Of a stretch of DNA of 6,116 nt, positions 1-5,579 are shown one piece after another. This stretch comes from Candidatus Agrococcus pullicola (GTDB lineage: Bacteria; Actinomycetota; Actinomycetes; Actinomycetales; Microbacteriaceae). Both the position numbers and the translations under genes were made by a program. Below the pieces are notes generated by a model. It did not search any database. It was not told where the DNA came from and saw only the letters and a program-made list of their open reading frames with translations. Numbering within the stretch: position 1 is the first letter of the stretch; every line of letters begins with the position of its first letter. The DNA lies in NCBI GenBank assembly GCA_019115685.1, contig DXDC01000198.1, forward strand, positions 1 to 6,116. Reading direction: 5' to 3'.

Positions 1-186
1 GAAGATGATCTGCCGCTCGGGCTCCACGATGCGGCTCAGGATCTGCGCGTCAACGTAGTCCGGGCGCTTCGCGACGACAGGGCCGAGACTTTCGAGCACT
101 TCGTACGTCGCCTGATGGAATTCGGATTCTCCCGGGTTGCGGTGCAGCACGTCGTCGAACACAGGCTGAAGCTTGTCGTGGAGCAA
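1..186 (-). CDS. gdhA: NADP-specific glutamate dehydrogenase, N-terminal part (runs off left edge)
   Basis: The 62 codons present encode the start of hexameric NADP-type glutamate dehydrogenase, a cytoplasmic enzyme that reductively aminates 2-oxoglutarate with ammonium to give glutamate. The visible N-terminus follows the layout I remember for E. coli GdhA: a helix ending in D-V-L-H-R-N-P-G-E-x-E-F, a helix 'EVLESLGPVVAKRPDY', then the family-typical 'RIVEPERQIIF' (E. coli has VEPERVIQF). The dinucleotide-binding and catalytic parts lie outside the window. The start is a TTG at 186-184, because a clear Shine-Dalgarno GGAGG (199-195) sits eight bases upstream and the similarity begins right after it. 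ATG-initiated ORFs over the same DNA are in other frames and look unlike protein. It is co-oriented with the GT87 gene 80 bases upstream. Identity is confident; the start is fairly confident. Confidence 0.88.
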   Translation of the reverse strand, partial: MLHDKLQPVFDDVLHRNPGESEFHQATYEVLESLGPVVAKRPDYVDAQILSRIVEPERQIIF

Positions 187-194
187 AGGTTGGT

Positions 195-199
195 CCTCC
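195..199 (-). promoter_or_regulatory. Ribosome binding site of gdhA
   Basis: GGAGG on the minus strand, eight bases before TTG 186-184. This site decides the otherwise unobvious TTG start of gdhA. Confidence 0.75.
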
Positions 200-211
200 G
201 TTGGTCAAGAC

Positions 212-243
212 AAAAAACTGCGCCGACCGAGAAAACTGCACAG
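212..243 (-). terminator. Terminator-like hairpin with T6 tail between the GT87 gene and gdhA
   Basis: Read on the minus strand, CTGTGC (243-238) can pair with GCGCAG (223-218), six pairs including one G-U, around a 14-base loop. Six Ts follow directly (217-212). The structure begins 24 bases after the GT87 stop codon, where an intrinsic terminator would be expected. The loop is long and the stem short, so it may be weak. It lies only 26 bases before the gdhA start codon, which leaves no room for a gdhA promoter downstream of it. If gdhA is transcribed from further upstream, this would act as a leader structure rather than a simple end. Confidence 0.35.
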
Positions 244-266
244 CGGATTACCATCGTACGCCCATA

Positions 267-1595
267 TCAGGCGCTCTGCGCAGTTTCCGTAGCCGAGGCT
301 GCTCCATTGGTCGCCGGCTCGACCTCGGTCTCGGCAGCATCCGCCGGCGGGCTGACGGTCCTGAACCGGACGAGCCTGGCGATGGCCAGCACAAAGATCA
401 CCGCAAGCAGAGCGTTGCGGAGCGTGAGTACGAGGAGCGGGAAGATGTGATGCTGCTCGAGTTCGCCGTGCATCAGCGGAAACACTGCGGTCGTGAGCGC
501 GCAGGCAGCGAGGAGGAGCCATGCGACCCGATGCCACCACGCATCGCGGGAGACCAGCCCCACGACCACGACCGGCAGCAGCCAGAGCACGAATTGGGGC
601 TCGCCCACTTTGTTGAAGACGACAAGGGTGCTGACGAGCGAGAGGGCACCCGTGAGCATGAGCTGAGTGCCGTCGATGTCGCGCTGGCCCTGCACTACGA
701 TCAAGACGGCGATCGCCAGCACGATGGCAACCAGGACGTACGTGGAGACGGTCGCGATATACGACGGGACCGCGCCTCCCATCTCCGGCGTATGCAGAAC
801 GCGGTTGTAGTAGGTGTAGTAGCCGGATTCATTGAGTCGATCCAGCCACATCGGCAGTGTTGCCAGCGGTGACTCGATTTGCAGCGCGCGTCCCACCTGG
901 ATGGTCAGGAAGCTCATGAGATGGTTGAGCCCGCCCGTCAGCGACGCCACGACGGTCACAGCCGCCGTGACCAGGATGCCGGCGGGAAGAATGCGGCCAC
1001 CGCCCTGTCGCGCTGCTATCACAGCAGCGATGACAGCGGCGGGCCATACCTTGATCCACGTGGCCACCGCGAGCATGATGCCGGCGACGAAGGGGAATCG
1101 TGAGATCCACATGAGCGCTACGACGACGAGAGGAGCCGCAAAGCCCTCTATCCGCAACATGGAGACCGGCGCGAGGAGCAGGATGCTTCCCAACCACACG
1201 AAGGCGGCGTAGGGGCGCCGTTCGTCCCGCAGACTGCCGAGCACCACGAGCGTCGCTAAGAGATTCAGAACCGTGACCAGCCCGAACCACACGGCCTGGT
1301 AGGCGTCGGGCCCAAACAGATTCGCAATGCCGATGGGCAGCCAGGCCAGCAGCGGATAGACCCAGTCCTGTCGCAGCCCGGGCACCGCATCGCCGCTGAA
1401 CGCGTTGACAGCCCAGCTGCGGTAGATCTCGAGATCACCGAGGGCATCGCCGCGTGCGATGGTCGGCCAGAGCCAGATGAGACAGAGGAGATGCACGACG
1501 GCGAACGCCGTCAACCCTTGACGGACGGCAGGTTGCCGCAACCAAGACCATTGGGACGCAGCCGGAGGCTGGGAGCTCGCGTCGGAAGATGCCAT
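267..1595 (-). CDS. GT87/DUF2029-type polytopic membrane glycosyltransferase (probable mannosyltransferase)
   Basis: This 442-residue integral membrane protein has the look of the GT87 family of GT-C glycosyltransferases, which transfer mannose from polyprenyl-phosphate-mannose to envelope glycolipids or glycans on the outer face of the actinobacterial membrane. About ten hydrophobic segments are visible, the first at residues 27-46 and the last at about 388-410. Family-like motifs are D54-L-E-I-Y58 in the first outside loop (D54 is the likely acidic catalytic residue), Y80-P-L-L, I-K-V-W-P-A at 181-186, and F-N-K-V-G-E-P-Q-F-V-L-W-L-L-P at 327-341, close to the 'PQ(Y/F)xLWLLP' signature. The last 30 residues are an Ala/Glu/Thr-rich, probably cytoplasmic tail. 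I chose ATG 1595: the frame stays open to 2015, but that extension is antisense to chorismate mutase and unlike protein. AGAGG sits only three bases before the ATG. Acceptor and linkage cannot be read from the sequence. Confidence 0.8.
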   Translation of the reverse strand: MASSDASSQPPAASQWSWLRQPAVRQGLTAFAVVHLLCLIWLWPTIARGDALGDLEIYRSWAVNAFSGDAVPGLRQDWVYPLLAWLPIGIANLFGPDAYQAVWFGLVTVLNLLATLVVLGSLRDERRPYAAFVWLGSILLLAPVSMLRIEGFAAPLVVVALMWISRFPFVAGIMLAVATWIKVWPAAVIAAVIAARQGGGRILPAGILVTAAVTVVASLTGGLNHLMSFLTIQVGRALQIESPLATLPMWLDRLNESGYYTYYNRVLHTPEMGGAVPSYIATVSTYVLVAIVLAIAVLIVVQGQRDIDGTQLMLTGALSLVSTLVVFNKVGEPQFVLWLLPVVVVGLVSRDAWWHRVAWLLLAACALTTAVFPLMHGELEQHHIFPLLVLTLRNALLAVIFVLAIARLVRFRTVSPPADAAETEVEPATNGAASATETAQSA

Positions 1596-1710
1596 GATCC
1601 TCTCAGCGTACTTTCTCTTAGTGTTGCGTGTCTGACATCCGGTGCTGAATCGTTCGAGAGGACTACCCGTGGTGCACGTGCAGAACGGGCGTGATCCCCC
1701 GACGCTCGGA

Positions 1711-1739
1711 TTCTGGATTCGCGGTGACGGAAGTAGACT
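1711..1739 (+). promoter_or_regulatory. Likely promoter of the chorismate mutase gene (leaderless)
   Basis: TAGACT at 1734-1739 fits the actinobacterial -10 pattern TANNNT. Six bases then separate it from ATG 1746, so transcription would begin at or next to the A of the start codon. A poor -35 candidate, TTCTGG (1711-1716), lies 17 bases upstream. No well-spaced Shine-Dalgarno is present: GGAAG ends 12 bases before the ATG. Leaderless genes with this spacing are common in actinobacteria; its use here is inferred. Confidence 0.5.
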
Positions 1740-1745
1740 TTTCGC

Positions 1746-2039
1746 ATGAGTGATGATCCCCGCGACGAACTCCTGCGCTTCCGCGACAGCATCGACAATC
1801 TCGATGCCATCCTCATTCACACGCTGGCCGAGCGCTTCAAACTGACGCAGGCGGTTGGGCGACTCAAGGCCGAGCACGCACTCCCGGCCTCCGACCCGGC
1901 TCGGGAGGAGCGTCAGATCGAACGGTTGCGGCACCTCGCGCAGGAAGCCGGTCTCGATCCGCAGTTCGCGGAGACGTTCATTACCTTCGTGATCGCCGAA
2001 GTCATCCGGCACCACGAGCGCATCGCCGGCAGCGATTAG
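1746..2039 (+). CDS. Chorismate mutase, AroQ class, monofunctional
   Basis: This 97-residue all-helical protein matches the AroQ chorismate mutase family, which rearranges chorismate to prephenate, the committed step to phenylalanine and tyrosine. An ungapped comparison with the E. coli PheA mutase domain, from memory, puts its active-site residues at R13 (EcCM R11), R30 (R28), K41 (K39), D50 (D48), R53 (R51) and E54 (E52). The position of EcCM Q88 is H90, a substitution that may be normal for this lineage. The stretch 'LAERFKLTQAVGRLKAEH' and 'DPAREERQIERL' are typical of the short actinobacterial version. There is no signal peptide, so it is cytoplasmic. An in-frame TAG lies at 1734, making ATG 1746 the first possible ATG. 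It is divergent from the GT87 gene and convergent with purL. Such enzymes often work with a partner DAHP synthase, which is not in this window. Confidence 0.9.
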   Translation: MSDDPRDELLRFRDSIDNLDAILIHTLAERFKLTQAVGRLKAEHALPASDPAREERQIERLRHLAQEAGLDPQFAETFITFVIAEVIRHHERIAGSD

Positions 2040-2058
2040 CGGCCACGGTGCCGTCCCG

Positions 2059-2143
2059 GTGCCGGCGTATGACCTGTGCCGGCGTGTGAGCTATGCCGGT
2101 GTGTGACCAGTGCCGGTGTATGACCAGTGCCGGTGTGTGTTCT
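2059..2143. repeat. Tandem array of five 17-bp units (minisatellite-like)
   Basis: Five head-to-tail units start at 2059, 2076, 2093, 2110 and 2127. The consensus is GTGCCGGYGTRTGACCW, and the core TGCCGGYGTRTG is kept in all five. Most differences are transitions; the last four bases of unit 5 diverge. Units 1 and 2 carry the palindrome GCCGGC (2061-2066 and 2078-2083), so the two could pair across an 11-base gap in the mRNA of the chorismate mutase gene, which ends 19 bases upstream. The period is not a multiple of three and the array is not coding. Confidence 0.85.
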
Positions 2144-2201
2144 CGGGCCCGGCTCCGCTCAGCGCGGTGAATTTGCTCGGGGCGATCGTATCGCTGACGT
2201 C

Positions 2202-2219
2202 GGCAGCCAGCCGGCTGCC
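2202..2219 (+). terminator. GC-rich hairpin downstream of chorismate mutase, possible terminator
   Basis: GGCAGCC (2202-2208) and GGCTGCC (2213-2219) form a perfect seven-pair stem with loop AGCC. No T-run follows on either strand, so this is at best a tail-less terminator or mRNA-end stabiliser. It is symmetric and could serve either converging transcript. Confidence 0.3.
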
Positions 2220-2241
2220 CTAGAGGTCCACTCGCTGGCTC

Positions 2242-2288
2242 TTCGCAAAACGCCTACTGAGCACACGGCTGAGTAGGCATTTCCCGAA
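2242..2288. repeat. Palindromic repeat element, copy 1 (47 bp)
   Basis: Arms of 21 bases (2242-2262 and 2268-2288) flank the loop ACACG (2263-2267) and match as inverted repeats at 17 of 21 positions. The inner part is strongest: GCCTACT (2252-2258) pairs perfectly with AGTAGGC (2272-2278), and AGC (2260-2262) with GCT (2268-2270). The outer ends are TTCG and CGAA. A second copy with the same layout, loop length and size follows 17 bases later, so this is a unit of defined extent and not a chance hairpin. Confidence 0.8.
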
Positions 2289-2305
2289 TAGCTGGTTTGC
2301 GGCGA

Positions 2306-2352
2306 TTCGGGAAACGCGTACCTAGCACGCTGCTGGATAGGCATTTCCCGAA
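2306..2352. repeat. Palindromic repeat element, copy 2 (47 bp)
   Basis: This copy has the same layout as the element at 2242-2288: arms 2306-2326 and 2332-2352, loop ACGCT (2327-2331), again 17 of 21 arm positions matching. Its outer seven bases, TTCGGGA at the left, match the right end TTTCCCGAA perfectly, whereas the left end of copy 1 has TTCGCAA. The right end TAGGCATTTCCCGAATAGC is shared by both copies. It ends 25 bases before the purL stop codon, so it lies in the 3' end of the purL mRNA. Confidence 0.8.
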
Positions 2353-2377
2353 TAGCCCTGCTGATGCTTCGGCGGTG

Positions 2378-4672
2378 CTACGCTCCGAAGCGCTCGCGGA
2401 TCGTGCTGCGATGCGCTTCCCGGAGTTCGGCCAGCGGCACCGTGAAGAGGTCCTGGAATTCGATCGCTCTGCTCTCCGCGTCTGTCACGCCGATGCGGGT
2501 TACGGGAATGCCTCTCGCGTCGCACATGCCGACGAACTTGACGTCCTCCTCGCGCGGAACGGCCACGAGCATCCGGCCTCCCGTTTCCGAGAACAGCGCC
2601 GCGGTGGCGTCAACACGATCGCGCTCCATGAGTTCGCTCAGCACCACTCTGGCCCCGACGCCGAACCGGAGCGCGCCCTCTGCAACAGCGGCTGCGAGGC
2701 CGCCCTCCGAGAGGTCGTGCGCTGCCGAAACGAGACCCTCCAGCGCCGCGTTCGACATGAGACCCGCAAGGCGCTTCTCCGCAGCCAGGTCCACCTCGGG
2801 CGGGACACCGCCGAGGTGGTCGTGGATGACATCCGCCCAGGCGGAGCCGTCGAGTTCGTCGCGGGTGGTGCCGAGCAGGTACAGCAGCTGCCCCTCGTCC
2901 TGCCATCCGCTCGGGATGCGGCGGTCGACATCGTCGATCACGCCCAGTACTCCCACGACGGGTGTCGGGTGGATCTGGTTCTCACCGCTCTGGTTGTAGA
3001 ACGAGACATTGCCGCCCGTGACCGGGATGCCCAGCTCGACGCAGGCGTCTGCGAGACCTTCGACGGCCTCCGCGAACTGCCACATGACGAAGGGCACCTC
3101 CGGGTTGCCGAAGTTCAGGCAGTCGCTGACGCCCATCGGCGTCGCACCCGTAGCCGCCACGTTTCGGTAGGCCTCCGCGAGGGCGTTCGCGGCACCGACG
3201 CGGGGATCGAGCTGACTGTAGCGTCCGTTGCAGTCGAGGGAGACCGCGAAGCCGAGCCCTGACCGCTCATCGATACGTACCATGCCGGCGTCGTCCGGCG
3301 TCGCGAGGGCGGTGTTGCCCATCACGTAGTGGTCGTACTGCTCGGTGATCCAGGAGGAATCGGCGAGGTTCGGGCTCGACAACAACGAGAAGAACTGCTC
3401 GCGAAGCTCCTCCTTCGAGGATGCCCGGCTCAGTTTCGAAGAGGAATCGGCTTGCAGGTCGTCCTGCCACTCTGGGCGCTCGGCCGGGCGGTCGTACACG
3501 GGGCCGTCGACCGCCACGGTCGAAGGGTCGACGTCGACGATCGTGACGCCCCCGTGGGTGATCGTGAGGCGTCCGTCGCCCGTGACCTCGCCGAGCACCG
3601 AGTACTCGACCTCCCACTTGTCGCACACCTCCTGGAATGCTGCCAGCTTCGACGGCTCGACAACGGCCATCATGCGCTCCTGCGACTCCGACATCAGAAT
3701 CTCTTCCGCCGTCAGCGTCGGGTCGCGCAGCAGGACGTGGTCGAGCTCGATGTTCATGCCTGAACCGCCGTTGGCGGCGAGCTCGCTGGTCGCGCACGAG
3801 ATGCCTGCCGCGCCGAGGTCCTGAATGCCGTTGACGAGCTCTCCCGCATACAGCTCGAGGCAGCACTCGATCAGTACCTTCTCGGCGAACGGGTCACCCA
3901 CCTGCACAGCCGGTCGTTTCGTCGGGCCGCCTTCCGTGAACGTGTCGGAGGCCAGGATGGATGCCCCGCCGATGCCGTCGCCGCCGGTTCGCGCGCCGAA
4001 GAGCACGACCTTGTTGCCGGCACCCGTCGCGCTCGCGAGGTGCAGGTCCTCGTGCCGGAGCACGCCGACCGCGAGTGCGTTGACGAGCGGGTTGCCCTGA
4101 TAGGCCTTGTCGAAGACGGTTTCGCCGCCGATGTTCGGCAGGCCGAGGCAGTTGCCGTAGAAGGAGATGCCGCCGGTGACGCCGTGGACGATGCGGTCGG
4201 TGTCGGGATGATCGATCGCCCCGAACCGCAGGGCGTCCATAACGGCGACCGGTCGGGCGCCCATCGAGATGATGTCGCGCACGATGCCGCCGACGCCCGT
4301 CGCGGCCCCTTGGAAGGGCTCGACGAAGGAGGGGCTGTTGTGGCTTTCGACCTTGAACGTGACGGCCCAGCCTTCGCCGACGTCGATGACGCCAGCGTTC
4401 TCGCCCATCCCGACCATGAGGTGACGCTGCATCTCGGGCGTGACCTTCTGTCCGAACGCACGCAGGTACTTCTTCGACGACTTGTAGGAGCAGTGCTCGC
4501 TCCACATCACCGAGTACATGGCGAGTTCGCCGCTCGTGGGCCTGCGACCCAGAATCTCGCGGATTCGTTCGTACTCGTCGTGTTTGAGCCCGAGCTCGGC
4601 GTACGGCTGTTCGCGTTCCGGGGTGCGGGCGGCGATTTCGATGGAATCGGGTGCGGGGCGCTGGTCGGTCAC
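2378..4672 (-). CDS. purL: Phosphoribosylformylglycinamidine synthase subunit PurL
   Basis: This 764-residue cytoplasmic protein is the synthetase subunit of the PurS-PurQ-PurL complex, converting FGAR, ATP and glutamine-derived ammonia to FGAM, the fourth step of de novo purine synthesis. It has the small-PurL architecture of two tandem AIRS-like N/C domain pairs (about 90-380 and 455-740). Motifs seen: S58-E-H-C61, '[13 protein letters not shown]' at 121-133, 'GLPNIGGET' at 177-185, 'VGDPFAEK' at 258-265, 'QDLGAAG' at 284-290, 'SESQERM' at 328-334, 'GGNVSFYN' at 553-560 and 'AHDLSEGGL' at 651-659. It aligns end to end with the mycobacterial protein as I recall it. Ser113 stands where nearly all PurLs have the second His of H-N-H-P-S. 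The start is GTG 4672, with AGGAG (4681-4677) four bases upstream. purS and purQ are not adjacent. Confidence 0.97.
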   Translation of the reverse strand: MTDQRPAPDSIEIAARTPEREQPYAELGLKHDEYERIREILGRRPTSGELAMYSVMWSEHCSYKSSKKYLRAFGQKVTPEMQRHLMVGMGENAGVIDVGEGWAVTFKVESHNSPSFVEPFQGAATGVGGIVRDIISMGARPVAVMDALRFGAIDHPDTDRIVHGVTGGISFYGNCLGLPNIGGETVFDKAYQGNPLVNALAVGVLRHEDLHLASATGAGNKVVLFGARTGGDGIGGASILASDTFTEGGPTKRPAVQVGDPFAEKVLIECCLELYAGELVNGIQDLGAAGISCATSELAANGGSGMNIELDHVLLRDPTLTAEEILMSESQERMMAVVEPSKLAAFQEVCDKWEVEYSVLGEVTGDGRLTITHGGVTIVDVDPSTVAVDGPVYDRPAERPEWQDDLQADSSSKLSRASSKEELREQFFSLLSSPNLADSSWITEQYDHYVMGNTALATPDDAGMVRIDERSGLGFAVSLDCNGRYSQLDPRVGAANALAEAYRNVAATGATPMGVSDCLNFGNPEVPFVMWQFAEAVEGLADACVELGIPVTGGNVSFYNQSGENQIHPTPVVGVLGVIDDVDRRIPSGWQDEGQLLYLLGTTRDELDGSAWADVIHDHLGGVPPEVDLAAEKRLAGLMSNAALEGLVSAAHDLSEGGLAAAVAEGALRFGVGARVVLSELMERDRVDATAALFSETGGRMLVAVPREEDVKFVGMCDARGIPVTRIGVTDAESRAIEFQDLFTVPLAELREAHRSTIRERFGA

Positions 4673-4676
4673 GGCT

Positions 4677-4681
4677 CTCCT
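4677..4681 (-). promoter_or_regulatory. Ribosome binding site of purL
   Basis: AGGAG on the minus strand, four bases before GTG 4672-4670. It supports GTG as the start over any internal ATG. Confidence 0.6.
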
Positions 4682-4703
4682 CGTGCGATGGACTACCGAG
4701 ACA

Positions 4704-4731
4704 ATCCTACGGCGTTGCGGCCGGTTCCGAA
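4704..4731 (-). promoter_or_regulatory. Candidate promoter of purL
   Basis: On the minus strand TAGGAT (4709-4704) fits TANNNT, with a modest -35 TTCGGA (4731-4726) 16 bases upstream. Transcription would start near 4697, giving a leader of about 25 bases that contains the AGGAG at 4681-4677. TTGAAA, a better -35 hexamer, lies too far upstream (22-base spacing). No PurR-type operator or purine riboswitch is visible. Confidence 0.35.
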
Positions 4732-4818
4732 TTTCAACCGAAGGTCATCACCGTACGCGTTGCGGACTGACGAATCAACCAGGCGAACGCCGCTATCGAC
4801 CCGCTCGCTCGGCAGCGG

Positions 4819-5385
4819 TCAGGAGAACCACTGCGTCGGCGGCCCGAGCTGCAGCAGCACGAAGACGACGACCACGACAGCGACTGCCAGCGAAACGAAC
4901 AGCGCGACGGGATGGCGCAACCAGAACCGCAGCATACGATCGATGACGCCGGCGTCCCGCGGGTCATCCGTCGCCTCGGTTCGCCACTGCCCCTCCAGCA
5001 TCCCGCGACGGTTCAGCCAGCGATCGAACGGCAGCGTTGCGAACGGCACGATGGCGAGAGCGACGGCGCCGAAGACATGGCCGAACTTCCATCGCTGGTT
5101 TAATCCGACGACACCGGAGACAACGGCGTAGGAGACGAACGCGGTGCCGTGCGCGAGCCCGAATGGAAACATGAGCGAGTGGAAATCGAACCCGTAGCGT
5201 GCGATCATGCCGATGATGAGCAGTGCCCAGGTGACCATCTCGGCCGTCGCCACGATGCCGTAGAGGCGCTTCGGCGTCATGCCCTTCGCCGTTGGATCCG
5301 GGCTGGCGGACGGGTGCTGTCGGCGCGTGTCGATGCCAGCATCTCCATCTCGGTCGAAGTCGGTGTCAGACGGGTCAGGAGCCAT
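4819..5385 (-). CDS. DUF3817-family integral membrane protein
   Basis: This small membrane protein of unknown function carries the DUF3817 core at about residues 38-130: 'RLYGIVATAEMVTWALLIIGM' as the first membrane segment, a second around 74-96 containing the family-like 'FGLAHGTAFVSYAVV', a third around 103-120 and 'FDRWLNRRGML' after it. A fourth hydrophobic segment lies at about 158-180, beyond the core. With ATG 5385 it has 188 residues and a 35-residue Asp/Pro-rich tail before the core. Starting instead at M36 (ATG 5280) would give 153 residues, close to the bare domain. TACCGT (5397-5392) lies exactly six bases before ATG 5385, favouring a leaderless start there. ATG 5280 overlaps the stop of the small upstream ORF. 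The two starts are not resolved. It lies 146 bases upstream of purL in the same direction, but purL seems to have its own promoter. Confidence 0.8.
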   Translation of the reverse strand: MAPDPSDTDFDRDGDAGIDTRRQHPSASPDPTAKGMTPKRLYGIVATAEMVTWALLIIGMIARYGFDFHSLMFPFGLAHGTAFVSYAVVSGVVGLNQRWKFGHVFGAVALAIVPFATLPFDRWLNRRGMLEGQWRTEATDDPRDAGVIDRMLRFWLRHPVALFVSLAVAVVVVVFVLLQLGPPTQWFS

Positions 5386-5579
5386 GTCTCTACGGTATCG
5401 CGAGCGGGTCGATCGCTAGGCTGTGCGTCGGCTATCAGCGCCCACGCGAAGGGCCCCGTCTTGAACTCCCGACCAGCTTCTCGCGGGTGCTGGGGCCCGG
5501 CAGCAGCGGCATTCCTGCTTCGGCCGGCGAAGGTGCGCCGGAGACTCGGCGCACTGCTGTGCTCGGCATCCGATGTCAT
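5277..5579 (-). CDS. Doubtful small ORF, 100 codons, linked by ATGA overlaps
   Basis: I do not recognise this protein. ATG 5579-5577 overlaps the stop of the upstream FAD/NAD(P)-binding gene as ATGA, and a good GGGAG (5590-5586) sits six bases before it. Its own TGA (5279-5277) overlaps ATG 5280-5278, which is M36 of the DUF3817 protein, again as ATGA. That layout is typical of translationally coupled operons. The predicted product is soluble, Arg- and Ala-rich, with one protein-like stretch around residues 36-68 ('REFKTGPFAWALIADAQP' and after). Against it, third-position GC outside the overlap is about 69 percent, little above background, and its last 35 codons overlap the longer form of DUF3817. 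If the longer DUF3817 start is right, this ORF may be non-coding and 5386-5575 simply intergenic. Confidence 0.3.
   Translation of the reverse strand: MTSDAEHSSAPSLRRTFAGRSRNAAAAGPQHPREAGREFKTGPFAWALIADAQPSDRPARDTVETWLLTRLTPTSTEMEMLASTRADSTRPPARIQRRRA

Larger units (their letters stand above)
2040..2377. other. Convergent intergenic region between chorismate mutase and purL, no gene
   Basis: This 338-base gap separates the ends of two converging genes. It holds a tandem 17-bp array (2059-2143), a GC-rich hairpin (2202-2219) and two palindromic 47-bp elements (2242-2288, 2306-2352). The stretch 2144-2201 shows nothing beyond a short GC palindrome at 2144-2151. The open frames that cross the region translate the repeats and resemble no protein I know. 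No typical U-tailed terminator is seen on either strand, although both mRNAs must end about here. Confidence 0.8.

Noticed and set aside
36..254. ATG-started minus ORFs over the gdhA start (36-254 and 50-241)
   Set aside because: They are in other frames; only the TTG frame matches glutamate dehydrogenase and has a properly spaced GGAGG.
201..872. Plus-strand ORF of 223 codons
   Set aside because: It is a shadow opposite the 3' part of the GT87 gene; its His/Asp/Arg-rich text is what antisense of a membrane protein gives.
1674..1681. Palindrome GCACGTGC between the divergent GT87 and chorismate mutase genes, considered as an operator
   Set aside because: It is a single eight-base palindrome without a partner site or match to a known operator; chance is the simpler explanation.
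1596..2015. A 140-residue N-terminal extension of the GT87 protein, open in frame to ATG 2015
   Set aside because: It is antisense to the chorismate mutase gene across most of its length, has no membrane or family resemblance, and the clear GT87 N-terminus begins at ATG 1595.
2159..2344. Minus-strand 61-codon ORF across the palindromic elements
   Set aside because: Most of it translates the two repeat copies (S-G-N-A-Y-S-type text); it has no RBS and no family resemblance.
2059..2352. CRISPR array in the repeat-rich intergenic region
   Set aside because: The 17-bp units abut with no spacers, the palindromes occur only twice, and no cas gene is in the window.
2297..3262. Long plus-strand ORF of 321 codons
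   Set aside because: It is a shadow opposite purL, which has unmistakable family motifs; the translation is Arg/Asp/Ala-rich and unlike protein. It also starts within the palindromic repeats.
4040..5131. Plus-strand ORF of 363 codons spanning the purL start
   Set aside because: It is antisense to purL and DUF3817, with low-complexity composition; long shadow frames are expected in GC-rich DNA.
5488..5505. Short inverted repeat TGCTG/CAGCA around a GC-rich loop, considered as a terminator after the FAD/NAD(P)-binding gene
   Set aside because: Five pairs only, an eight-base loop and no T-run; it is expected by chance in GC-rich DNA.
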